A stretch of 61,465 bases of DNA from Bacteroidales bacterium UBA4231. Its GTDB lineage: Bacteria > Bacteroidota > Bacteroidia > Bacteroidales > UBA932. The stretch covers positions 1 to 61,465 of the forward strand of contig DGXN01000005.1 of NCBI GenBank assembly GCA_002396335.1. The letters run 5' to 3'. Positions 8,755 through 16,018 of this stretch are shown in pieces; position 1 is the first letter of the stretch, and every line of letters starts with the position of its first letter. A program made the position numbers and the translations under genes. The notes under the pieces are model-generated. The model had not been told where the DNA came from and made no database searches. It saw only the letters and a list, made by a program, of their open reading frames with translations.

Positions 8755-9389
8755 TACGCTTCGTATTCCGTGGGATCGAATCCTTCCAGGGCCTCTTTCC
8801 GCTCGATGCAGGTGCCGCACTTGCCGCAGTGCTTCTCCCCGCCCTTGTAGCAGGAATACGTGAGGCTGTAATCAATGCCGAGGGCCTTCCCCCTCAGGGC
8901 AATCTCCCGCTTGGTGAGGTGACAGTACGGAGAAAGCACCTTGACCCCATTGTACGTCCCCGTACGGACCGCCTCGGCAATGGCGTCGATGAATTCGGGC
9001 CGGCAGTCGGGATAGATGGCATGGTCGCCGCTGTGATTCGCCAGAAGGACGGCATCCTCATCGTAGCTCTCCGCAAGGCCGGCCGCCACCGCGAGCATGA
9101 TTCCATTGCGGAAAGGCACTACGGTGCTGTGCATGTTCCCGTCGGCATAACTGCCCTCGGGAATCTCGCCGCCGCTCTGCAGAAGGTCGCTCCTGAAATA
9201 CTGGCCGATAAAGCCCAGCGGAATAACCAGGTGCCTGATGCCCAGGCGCCTGCAGTTTTCCTTCGCGAATTCGATTTCCCGCGCATTGTGCTTGGAGCCA
9301 TAGTCGAAACTGACCGCAAGCGAAATGCGGTCTTTGTACTCGTACAGCAGCGTCGTGCTGTCCAGTCCTCCGGAATATACTAAAATCAT
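8754..9389 (-). CDS. queC: 7-cyano-7-deazaguanine (preQ0) synthase QueC
   Basis: ATP-dependent enzyme turning 7-carboxy-7-deazaguanine into preQ0 in queuosine biosynthesis. The ATP pyrophosphatase loop SGGLDSTT is at residues 6-13. The C-terminal zinc site is CYKGGEKHCGKCGTC, with four cysteines in normal spacing. Its 211 residues are typical. The upstream pathway genes queD and queE are 5.7 kb away on the other strand (15077-16018), so the pathway is split. Directly upstream lies REP-like repeat copy B and then the GltD-like gene; no convincing promoter is seen, so it may be read from the upstream operon. Confidence 0.95.
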   Translation of the reverse strand: MILVYSGGLDSTTLLYEYKDRISLAVSFDYGSKHNAREIEFAKENCRRLGIRHLVIPLGFIGQYFRSDLLQSGGEIPEGSYADGNMHSTVVPFRNGIMLAVAAGLAESYDEDAVLLANHSGDHAIYPDCRPEFIDAIAEAVRTGTYNGVKVLSPYCHLTKREIALRGKALGIDYSLTYSCYKGGEKHCGKCGTCIERKEALEGFDPTEYEA

Positions 9390-9418
9390 CGTGGCACTTA
9401 ACTATCTATCAATCAATG

Positions 9419-9484
9419 TTTTCCTGAAATCGCCTGTGACTTTTTGCCGTAGGCGATTTCAGGAAGTTGCTCAGTATCAGGCGT
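9419..9484. repeat. REP-like palindromic repeat, copy B
   Basis: A stem CCTGAAATCGCCT / AGGCGATTTCAGG with a loop containing TTTGCCG is followed by TTGCTCAGTATCAGGCG. The layout and most bases match copy A at 6831-6915. Its right end overlaps the last codons and stop (9477-9479) of the GltD-like gene. Both copies thus sit just beyond the stop of a minus-strand gene. Neither has an adjacent T run, which argues against a plain terminator. Confidence 0.75.
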
Positions 9485-10691
9485 TTGCTGTCCAGGCTTG
9501 GAAGACTTGGCGGGCCGATGCAACGGCTTCCACCACCGTCTTCGGGCCCAGGATGCAGTCTCCGGCCATCCAGACGTTCGGGAGACCTTCCACTTTGCCG
9601 GTTTCGTCGGTAGAGGGCCAGCCGGATTCGTTCATGACTGCGGAAGTCCCCGCGAACAAGCCGAAATCCGGCTTTTCGCTGATGGCCGTCAGGAGGGTGT
9701 CGCATTCGACGAAATGGTCCGTACCGTCGATAATGCGGGTAACCACGCGGCCGCCGTCCTCCGGCTCCACGTTCTCACAGTCGCGGAACACGACGCCGCC
9801 TTCTTTCACCTCGACGGGGGCCTGGAACACGCGGAAACGGACGCCGTCGGCCTTGGCTTCCTCCACTTCCAGCGGATTGGCGGGCATGTTTTCGAAGGTC
9901 TTACGGTAGTAGACCCAGGTTTCCGCACCCTGGCGGACGGCCGTACGGCAGGCATCCATGGCCACATTGCCGCCGCCGATCACGATGACTTTCTTCCCCA
10001 GGTCGAAGGCCGACGGATCCTTCAGGAAAGGCAGCGCCTGCAGGGAATGCTCCTCTCCGGGGATGTGCAGGGTGGCGGGTTTTTCCGCACCTGCACCGAC
10101 AAGGACGGCGTCGTACCCGGCGGACAGTTCCGCCAGCGTCACGTCCTCCCCTACCTTCACACCGCCGCGGAAGGTGATGCCGGCCTCCGCGAACATCGTC
10201 TCGAAGGCGTCGCAGTATTTCTTGTCCAGGCGGAAGGCGGGGATGCCGTAGCGCAGCACGCCGCCCATCCGGGGATTGGCGTCCAGGAGGGTGACGTCGG
10301 CCCCGGCCTCATAGAGCCAGACGGCCGATACCAGGCCCACGGGCCCGGCTCCCACCAGGGCGTATTTCTTCCCGGCCAGCTCGGAGGAGCGGCGGGAAAG
10401 TTTATGACGGAAAAGATAGGCGCCCGAGATTTCCTGCTCGATCTCGTACCAGCGGACGGGCACCTGTTTCACATTCAGCACGCAATGGCCGTAGCAGAAC
10501 TGCTTCCAGTCGCAGACCAGGGACGTGACGGCGCTGAGGGGATTGTTCCGGAAAAGCAGTTCTCCTGCCTCATCCAGACGGCCTTCTCGGTAGAGGGCCA
10601 TCGCCTCAGGGACGGGCGTATGCACGGGGCAACCCTGGAGGGCGCATTTGGGCTTCTTGCACAGCAAGCAGCGCATGGCTTCACTATTCAT
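9477..10691 (-). CDS. FAD/NAD(P)-dependent oxidoreductase of the glutamate synthase small-subunit type
   Basis: Member of the GltD/PreT-like family that passes electrons from NAD(P)H through FAD and an N-terminal iron-sulfur domain. Cysteines at the N-terminus (CLLCKKPKCALQGCP, later CDWKQFCYGHC) form the Fer4_20-type cluster-binding region. The FAD dinucleotide fold is at ALVGAGPVGLVSA, and the NAD(P) fold at VIVIGGGNVAMDA. The C-terminal FAD motif is in VWMAGDCILGPKTVVEAVASAR. The 404 residues are a little shorter than typical GltD, and no large GltB subunit is nearby, so its electron acceptor is unknown. It follows recR by 23 bases. Confidence 0.85.
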   Translation of the reverse strand: MNSEAMRCLLCKKPKCALQGCPVHTPVPEAMALYREGRLDEAGELLFRNNPLSAVTSLVCDWKQFCYGHCVLNVKQVPVRWYEIEQEISGAYLFRHKLSRRSSELAGKKYALVGAGPVGLVSAVWLYEAGADVTLLDANPRMGGVLRYGIPAFRLDKKYCDAFETMFAEAGITFRGGVKVGEDVTLAELSAGYDAVLVGAGAEKPATLHIPGEEHSLQALPFLKDPSAFDLGKKVIVIGGGNVAMDACRTAVRQGAETWVYYRKTFENMPANPLEVEEAKADGVRFRVFQAPVEVKEGGVVFRDCENVEPEDGGRVVTRIIDGTDHFVECDTLLTAISEKPDFGLFAGTSAVMNESGWPSTDETGKVEGLPNVWMAGDCILGPKTVVEAVASARQVFQAWTANA

Positions 10692-10714
10692 CAGTCTTAG
10701 TTTTAGATAGGTTA

Positions 10715-11341
10715 TTAGGGTTTAAATAGCTGTCTGTTCGCGATGGAGCGGCCGAGCGTGAGGGCGTCGGCATACTCCAGGTCGTCTCCGAAGCCGAGTC
10801 CGCGGGCAAGCGAACTGACCCGGATGCCGCTTCCTTCGATCTGCCGATAGATGTAAAAAGCGGTGGTCTCCCCTTCCACGTCGCCACTGAGGGCGAGGAT
10901 AACCTCGGCCGTTTCGGGGGAAGGAAGGGCCTGCACGCGCTCCTTCAGCTCCTGGATATTCAGGTCCGAAGGGCCGACGCCGGCGATGGGCGAGATGATG
11001 CCGCCCAGCACATGGTATACGCCGTGGTACTGCCCGGTAGCCTCGATGCTCATGACGTCCCGGACGCTTTCCACCACGCAGATCTGCCGATGGTCGCGCG
11101 TGTGGTCCGCGCAGAGGGAGCAGACCTCGTCGTCGGAAATCATGCGGCAGATGCGGCAGTAGCGGACATTGTCGCAGAGGTCGTTGATGGCGCCGGTGAA
11201 ATGGTGCACATGCTCCGAGGGCTGCTTCAGCAGGTGCAGGGCCAGCCGCAGCGCACTCCGCCGCCCCACGCCGGGAAGCGAGCTAATGGCCTCCACCGCC
11301 TCGGTGAGAAGGGCCGACGGATAATTCTCTTTATATGCCAT
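10715..11341 (-). CDS. recR: Recombination mediator protein RecR
   Basis: RecFOR-pathway protein that helps load RecA onto gapped DNA. It has the N-terminal helix-hairpin-helix (ISSLPGVGRRSALRLALHLL), a four-cysteine zinc motif (CRIC...CSLC), and a Toprim domain (ICVVESVRDVMSIEATGQYHGVYHVLGG). The C-terminal GLGFGDDLEYADALTLGRSI block is also typical. Length (208) is normal. Its start codon is inside the 3' end of the BadF-type kinase gene (11-base overlap). Confidence 0.96.
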   Translation of the reverse strand: MAYKENYPSALLTEAVEAISSLPGVGRRSALRLALHLLKQPSEHVHHFTGAINDLCDNVRYCRICRMISDDEVCSLCADHTRDHRQICVVESVRDVMSIEATGQYHGVYHVLGGIISPIAGVGPSDLNIQELKERVQALPSPETAEVILALSGDVEGETTAFYIYRQIEGSGIRVSSLARGLGFGDDLEYADALTLGRSIANRQLFKP

Positions 11342-12131
11342 AATACGATTTCAATCCATTTATGGGGGAAGGAAGGAAGGCGGAGAAAGTGATGCCGTAC
11401 TCCGCGCCCAGGGTCTGCAGGATATTCCGGCAGGCATAGCCGAATCCGCCCACGACCCCCACCGGAAGCGCGTCATACTGGCCGATGGTCCGCTCGAACA
11501 GCTGGCGGAAATTGCCGTCCACCAGCGCTTTGACGTACGGGTGGGCATAGTTTTCCAGGAGGAAAGGGGCGTATGCACCCAGATAGCGGGCCGGACCCGG
11601 CTGGCTGTACACATGGCTGACCAGCGTGGAATAATCCGAGGCGAACCGCGCCCGGAAAGCCCGGGCGATCTCCTCCGGGACAAAGCCTTTCAGGAAATCC
11701 GTGAGGAACAGGCGTCCCAGCACGGCGGCGGAGCCTTCGTCCCCGAGGATAAAGCCGCCGCAGGGCACCTTCTTCACCACTTTTTCCCCGTCCCACTGAC
11801 AGGTATTGGCTCCCGTGCCGACAATGGCCGCGATGCCTTCCCTGTGTCCGAGCGCCGCATGGGCGGCGGCGATCAGGTCCGAGTACCAGTGGATGGAGGC
11901 ATGGGGAAACCAGTCGGAGAGGTTGACGGGCGGGGTGTCCACCAGGGCGGCCGCATAGAAATGCACCTCACCGACATCAGGGCCGACCTCCTTCGCTACG
12001 CTGTCCAGGATGGCGCGCAGTTTCGGAAGCGGGGTCTGGGCCAGGTTGAAGCCCTCCGTGCGGAGAAGCCGTCCTCCGGAGAGGAGCCAGTCCGCTTTGG
12101 TGGCGCCACAGTCTGCGATGAGTGTTTTCAT
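11331..12131 (-). CDS. BadF/BadG/BcrA-family kinase (N-acetylglucosamine kinase-like)
   Basis: ASKHA-fold ATPase, related to eukaryotic N-acetylglucosamine kinase. The start MKTLIADCGATKADW is chosen because the phosphate-1 loop (DCGATKAD) must be near the N-terminus and because it lies 5 bases after the pnuC stop. A second phosphate loop is visible as IVGTGANTCQWDG and the GGFILGDEGSA block is conserved. The C-terminal adenosine loop VGVVGGFGYA follows. The 266 residues fit the single-domain sugar-kinase branch rather than the longer benzoyl-CoA-reductase activators. The substrate is not determined by the neighbours. Confidence 0.82.
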   Translation of the reverse strand: MKTLIADCGATKADWLLSGGRLLRTEGFNLAQTPLPKLRAILDSVAKEVGPDVGEVHFYAAALVDTPPVNLSDWFPHASIHWYSDLIAAAHAALGHREGIAAIVGTGANTCQWDGEKVVKKVPCGGFILGDEGSAAVLGRLFLTDFLKGFVPEEIARAFRARFASDYSTLVSHVYSQPGPARYLGAYAPFLLENYAHPYVKALVDGNFRQLFERTIGQYDALPVGVVGGFGYACRNILQTLGAEYGITFSAFLPSPINGLKSYYGI

Positions 12132-12136
12132 ACCCT

Positions 12137-12715
12137 CTAATTTACGAGTTTTCCGGCTTTTTTCCAATGAAAATACCCATAAACCGCCGAAAAAACATAA
12201 ACGGCATAAAGAACGGCCATCCAATACTGTCCGGTTGAGATGCACAGGAGGGTGGAGAGAATGTCGGCCACGATCCAGAGGACCCACTGCTGAAGGTAAG
12301 ACTGGGCAAGCCACCAGGTGCCGATGACGCTGAGCATGGTGGCCGCGCCGTCAAGGAAAGGAGCGGCGTCCCCCACCATACGGAGGATCCAGATGACCGC
12401 AAGTCCGCCCGCCACGAAGGCCGCGGCGCTCCAGAGCGCCACGTTCCGCGGCAGCGGGGTCAGATGGATGTCGCCTTCCCCGACGGCCTCTTCGGCCTTT
12501 TTCCACCGGATGAATCCGATGACCGAGACAGCCACATAATAGAGATTCAGTCCCATCGACGCCCAGACATGCTGGACGCCGAAACTGAAGGCGCAGGCGG
12601 CACCGGTCAGGATCCCGACCACCCACATGGCCTTTTTCTGCAGGATTTCCAGCACCACGTACAGGACGCCGGTCACCATTGCAAAAATCTCAATACCTTG
12701 AATAATACTATCCAT
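12137..12715 (-). CDS. pnuC: Nicotinamide riboside transporter PnuC
   Basis: Seven-helix facilitator of the PnuC family that brings in nicotinamide riboside for NAD synthesis. The protein (192 residues) is almost all membrane helix. The family's W-rich substrate motifs are visible, including TWWLAQSYLQQWVLWIVAD. The last segment ends in YFHWKKAG. It heads the run pnuC-kinase-recR. The partner kinase NadR is not in the window, so the adjacent kinase is not obviously its partner. No riboswitch is recognisable in the roughly 55 bases between it and the tRNA gene upstream. Confidence 0.9.
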   Translation of the reverse strand: MDSIIQGIEIFAMVTGVLYVVLEILQKKAMWVVGILTGAACAFSFGVQHVWASMGLNLYYVAVSVIGFIRWKKAEEAVGEGDIHLTPLPRNVALWSAAAFVAGGLAVIWILRMVGDAAPFLDGAATMLSVIGTWWLAQSYLQQWVLWIVADILSTLLCISTGQYWMAVLYAVYVFSAVYGYFHWKKAGKLVN

Positions 12716-12740
12716 TGAAGGGTATGTGGCTCATAAATAG

Positions 12741-12760
12741 AAAGCCCGCGTGGGGCGGGC
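12741..12760 (-). terminator. Terminator after tRNA-Thr
   Basis: A GCCCGC / GCGGGC hairpin with a 5-base loop, followed on the minus strand by TTTCTATTT. It lies 10 bases beyond the tRNA 3' end and before pnuC, so it probably ends the tRNA transcript. Confidence 0.7.
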
Positions 12761-12770
12761 TTCTATTTTG

Positions 12771-12843
12771 AGCCACTCATCAGGCTCGAACTGACGACCT
12801 GCGCGTTACGAATGCGCTGCTCTACCGACTGAGCTAAAGTGGC
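12771..12843 (-). tRNA. tRNA-Thr (anticodon CGT)
   Basis: A 73-base cloverleaf can be drawn on the minus strand. The acceptor is GCCACTT paired with GAGTGGC (one T-G wobble), with a GCTC/GAGC D stem and a T arm GTCAG-TTCGAGC-CTGAT. The anticodon loop TTCGTAA gives CGT, which reads ACG threonine codons. The anticodon stem GCGCA / CGCGC has one A-C mismatch next to the loop. CCA is not encoded. Confidence 0.92.
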
Positions 12844-12909
12844 TTGACCGGTTATTGATGAACCGGGACTGCAAATATACAACTTTTTTCCATTTCCAAC
12901 CAAACTTTA

Positions 12910-12941
12910 TTTGCAGACCTTGCCCGAAAACCGTATTTTTG
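12910..12941 (+). promoter_or_regulatory. Predicted promoter of the flavoprotein-FKBP-queD-queE operon
   Basis: TTTG (12910-12913), 20 bases, then TATTTTTG (12934-12941), a full consensus match. The start codon at 12960 is only 18 bases further, so the leader is very short. Confidence 0.75.
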
Positions 12942-12959
12942 CAAATATTTTTTGACTCT

Positions 12960-14465
12960 ATGCGTTCTGATATTATTGTAATTGGCGGAGGAGCCGCCGG
13001 ACTTGTGGCCGCCGTCGGCGCTGCGAAAGTACTCAGTGCCTCTGAACAAGGCGGTACCGTCACCGTTCTGGAGAAAATGCCCAAGGCCGGCCGTAAAATC
13101 ATGATTACCGGCAAAGGCCGCTGCAACTTCACCAATGTCAAGGACTGGACCGACTTCTCTTCCCACATCCGCACCGACTCCAATTTCGCCAGCCCCGCCT
13201 GGCACAACCTGACGCCGGAAGGGGTCATCGGCCTGCTGAAAGAAAACGGCATGCCGTCGGTGGTGGAACGCGGAGACAGGGCCTTCCCGGCTTCCCACAT
13301 GGCGGGAGACGTGGTGGACACGCTCCTGAGGGCCTGCACCCTGAGCGGAGTGAAAGTAGTGACCGACTGCGAGGTGAAGACCATCGACGTCACCGCCCGC
13401 GGCTTCTCCCTGGACTGTGTCCAGACCACCCGCAAGAAAGTGCGCATCCCGGTGGACGATCCCCGGAAACTCCGCCCCGGCAAGCCCGCCCCCACCCGCG
13501 AGGAGATTACCATCGAACCCGTAGAGTACAACTGCCGCAAGCTCATCATCGCCACCGGCGGCCTGTCCTATCCAGGCACCGGCTCCACCGGTGACGGCTA
13601 CCTCTGGGCCGAAGAACTGGGTCACGGCGTGGACGAGTGCTTCCCGTCCCTCACCGCCCTGGTGCCGGCGGGATACAAGGAATCGTCGGCCCTGGCAGGA
13701 GAGATCAAGGAAGCCTTCCGCGGACGCACGGTGTACGGCAAGAAGAAAGAAAGAAAGATCGCTCCCCTTCCCGCCTGGTACCCCAAATTTGAAAAGCACA
13801 TCGAGCGGATCACCCCGCTCAGCGAGCTGGGCGGCCTTTTCAACGCCAACAACCTGGACAACGTGCAGCTGTCCCTCCTCGTGAACGGCGAATGCGTGCA
13901 GCAGGAGTTCGGCGACATCGAGTTCACCGACGGCGGTCTGGAAGGCCCGCTGGGCTTCATGGTGAGCCGCCGGGCCGTCAAAGCCCTCATCGACGGGCAG
14001 AAGGTGGCCGTCTCCATCGACCTCAAGCCCGCCGTCGAGCTGGAAAAACTGGACGCAGACGTCCATCAGAAATGGGAGGAAGTCCTTGCCGACGAACGCT
14101 CCAAAGGCCAGAGTTTCCAGCGCCTTTTCCGCATCATGCTCGGCAAGCTGATTCCGTGGAACATCACCCTCGCCTTCCTCAAGACCAATTCCAAGGTAAG
14201 CGTGGACACCCTCGCCGCCGCCCTCAAGGACTGGAAACTGGACATCGCCGGTTTCGTGGGCTTCGAGCGCAGTGTCGTCACCGCGGGCGGCATCTCCACC
14301 GCAGAGGTGGTCGCCAAGACCCTGGAATCCAAGAAAGTGAAAGGCCTCTACTGGGCCGGCGAAGTCCTGGACATGGACTGTGACACCGGCGGCTACAACC
14401 TCCAGATGGCCTTCGCCACCGGTTACCTCGCCGGTGAATCCGCAGCAAAATCATTACAAGAATAG
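12960..14465 (+). CDS. HI0933/BaiN-type NAD(P)/FAD-dependent oxidoreductase
   Basis: Flavoprotein of the HI0933 family; members include the BaiN bile-acid reductase candidate, but most have no proven substrate. The start MRSDIIVIGGGAAGLVAAVG places the FAD-binding GxGxxG loop at the N-terminus and follows directly after a strong promoter. KMPKAGRKIMITGKGRCNFTN is the family signature. IIATGGLSYPGTGSTGDGY and the C-terminal GEVLDMDCDTGGYNLQMAFATGYLAG complete the fold. The 501 residues are longer than the usual roughly 400, with an extra Lys/Arg-rich segment at about residues 155-180. It heads an operon with fkpA-like, queD and queE genes (gaps of 3-5 bases). Confidence 0.88.
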   Translation: MRSDIIVIGGGAAGLVAAVGAAKVLSASEQGGTVTVLEKMPKAGRKIMITGKGRCNFTNVKDWTDFSSHIRTDSNFASPAWHNLTPEGVIGLLKENGMPSVVERGDRAFPASHMAGDVVDTLLRACTLSGVKVVTDCEVKTIDVTARGFSLDCVQTTRKKVRIPVDDPRKLRPGKPAPTREEITIEPVEYNCRKLIIATGGLSYPGTGSTGDGYLWAEELGHGVDECFPSLTALVPAGYKESSALAGEIKEAFRGRTVYGKKKERKIAPLPAWYPKFEKHIERITPLSELGGLFNANNLDNVQLSLLVNGECVQQEFGDIEFTDGGLEGPLGFMVSRRAVKALIDGQKVAVSIDLKPAVELEKLDADVHQKWEEVLADERSKGQSFQRLFRIMLGKLIPWNITLAFLKTNSKVSVDTLAAALKDWKLDIAGFVGFERSVVTAGGISTAEVVAKTLESKKVKGLYWAGEVLDMDCDTGGYNLQMAFATGYLAGESAAKSLQE

Positions 14466-14470
14466 AGAAT

Positions 14471-15073
14471 ATGGACAAGAAATCTTATGCTTTCGGCATG
14501 AGCGTGGCCTCCAGCTTTTACCAGCAGGGCATCCACGTTGCCAACATCGACGACTTCCTCGCCGGCCTCAAGGCCATGCTGACGGGAGCCCAGCCCGCCA
14601 TCTCCCTGGAGGAAGCCGGCGAAGCCCTGGAAGCTTTCTACAAAGAACTGGAAGAAGAGACTTCCGAACGGGCCGCCGCAGCCGGCGCCGCCGCCAAGGA
14701 AGAAGGAGAGAAATTCCTGGCCAAGATGGCCAAGGATCCTGCCGTGAAAGCCACCGGCAGCGGTCTCATGTATAAAGTAATCAAAGAAGGCACCGGCCGC
14801 AAGCCCAAGGCCACGGACAAGGTCTACTGCCACTACGAAGGCACTTTTCCCGACGGCCAGGTATTCGACAGCTCCTACAAGAGAGGAGAACCCATCGAGT
14901 TCGGCCTGAACCAGGTCATCAAGGGCTGGACGGAAGGCCTGCAGCTGATGTCGGAAGGCGCCAAGTACGAACTCTACCTCCCCTATCACCTCGCATACGG
15001 GGAAACCGGCACCCGCGGCATTCCGCCGTGCAGCGCCCTCAAATTCGTGGTTGAACTCATCGAAGTGCGCTAA
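14471..15073 (+). CDS. FKBP-type peptidyl-prolyl cis-trans isomerase
   Basis: Proline isomerase and probable folding helper. A helical N-terminal dimerisation-like domain (about residues 1-90, with an Ala/Glu-rich helix at 60-85) precedes one FKBP domain (about 95-200). The FKBP domain carries VYCHYEGTFPDGQVFDSSY, the VIKGWTEGLQLM block and the LPYHLAYGETG block typical of FkpA/Mip. Unlike FkpA it has no signal peptide, so it is predicted cytoplasmic. It sits between the flavoprotein gene and queD, 5 bases after the former and 3 bases before the latter. Confidence 0.93.
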   Translation: MDKKSYAFGMSVASSFYQQGIHVANIDDFLAGLKAMLTGAQPAISLEEAGEALEAFYKELEEETSERAAAAGAAAKEEGEKFLAKMAKDPAVKATGSGLMYKVIKEGTGRKPKATDKVYCHYEGTFPDGQVFDSSYKRGEPIEFGLNQVIKGWTEGLQLMSEGAKYELYLPYHLAYGETGTRGIPPCSALKFVVELIEVR

Positions 15074-15076
15074 AGC

Positions 15077-15406
15077 ATGTACTACGTTACAAAAAGGCTT
15101 GAGATCTCGTCGGCCCATGCCCTGAATCTCTCCTACGAGAGCAAGTGCGAGGACCTGCACGGCCACAACTGGATCGTAAAGGTCTACTGCAAGAGCGAAA
15201 CCCTCAATGCCGACGGGATGGTCACGGATTTCACGCACATCAAGCGGGACATCTCCGGCGCCCTGGACCACAAGAACCTCAACGAGGTGCTGCCCTTCAA
15301 TCCCACGGCGGAGAACATCGCCCGCTGGATCTGCGACCACGTGGAGAACGCCTACCGCGTGGAAGTCTGGGAATCCGAAATGAACATGGCCGCCTACGAG
15401 CGGTAA
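15077..15406 (+). CDS. queD: 6-carboxytetrahydropterin synthase QueD
   Basis: Zinc enzyme converting dihydroneopterin triphosphate to 6-carboxy-tetrahydropterin, second step of preQ0 synthesis. Zinc ligands are the His of SSAHAL and the LHGHNW pair. A DFTHIK block precedes the catalytic LDHKNLN. The C-terminal glutamate of VEVWESE is present. The 109 residues are typical of QueD. It is followed after 3 bases by queE. Classed as QueD rather than pyruvoyl-tetrahydropterin synthase because of the queE neighbour. Confidence 0.94.
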   Translation: MYYVTKRLEISSAHALNLSYESKCEDLHGHNWIVKVYCKSETLNADGMVTDFTHIKRDISGALDHKNLNEVLPFNPTAENIARWICDHVENAYRVEVWESEMNMAAYER

Positions 15407-15409
15407 GCG

Positions 15410-16018
15410 ATGTACCGGATCAACGAAATATTCCTGAGCCTGCAGGGAGAAGGTTTCTGGACGGGAACGCCCATGGTATTCGTGCGCTTTTCCGGCTGCA
15501 ACCTTCACTGTCCCTTCTGCGACACCGACCACTCCGCCTTCCGGGAAATGACCGGGGAACAGCTTCTGAAGGCTGTCCGGGAGGCGGGGAAAGGGTGCCG
15601 CCGCATCTGCCTGACCGGCGGAGAGCCCTCCCTCCAGGCCGACGGAAACCTGATCCAAGCCCTCCACGAAGCCGGCTACCGGCTCCATATCGAAACCAAC
15701 GGTACCCGTCCCCTCCCGGAAGGCCTGGACTGGATTACCCTGAGCCCCAAGGCCGACGTCCCCGCCCTGAAAGGGGACGGCACCGTCGTGCTCCCGGAAG
15801 CCCACGAGGTAAAACTCGTCTTTGACGGCTCCCTTCCGCCGGAGACCATCGCCCGGTGGGCCGCCTTCCCGGCCGCCTGGCATTTCCTGCAGCCCTGCGA
15901 CACAGGCGACCCTGTCCGCAACGCCGCGCTGCTGAAAAAGACCCTTGCCACCATACAGGCCGCCCCGGACAGCTGGCGGCTGTCCCTTCAGACACACAAA
16001 CTGCTGGGAATCCGTTAA
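15410..16018 (+). CDS. queE: 7-carboxy-7-deazaguanine synthase QueE (radical SAM)
   Basis: Radical SAM enzyme that contracts the pterin ring to 7-carboxy-7-deazaguanine. The cluster motif CNLHCPFCD (CX3CX2C) is at residues 28-36 after INEIFLSLQGEGFWTG, the usual QueE N-terminus. LTGGEPSLQ and IETNGTRPLP are the SAM-binding blocks. The 202 residues match the short QueE branch. It shares the four bases TTAA at its end with the stop codon of the convergent MATE gene. Confidence 0.95.
   Translation: MYRINEIFLSLQGEGFWTGTPMVFVRFSGCNLHCPFCDTDHSAFREMTGEQLLKAVREAGKGCRRICLTGGEPSLQADGNLIQALHEAGYRLHIETNGTRPLPEGLDWITLSPKADVPALKGDGTVVLPEAHEVKLVFDGSLPPETIARWAAFPAAWHFLQPCDTGDPVRNAALLKKTLATIQAAPDSWRLSLQTHKLLGIR

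Noticed and set aside
14990..15080. preQ1 riboswitch upstream of queD
   Set aside because: queD follows the FKBP gene by 3 bases, so there is no leader region to hold an aptamer.
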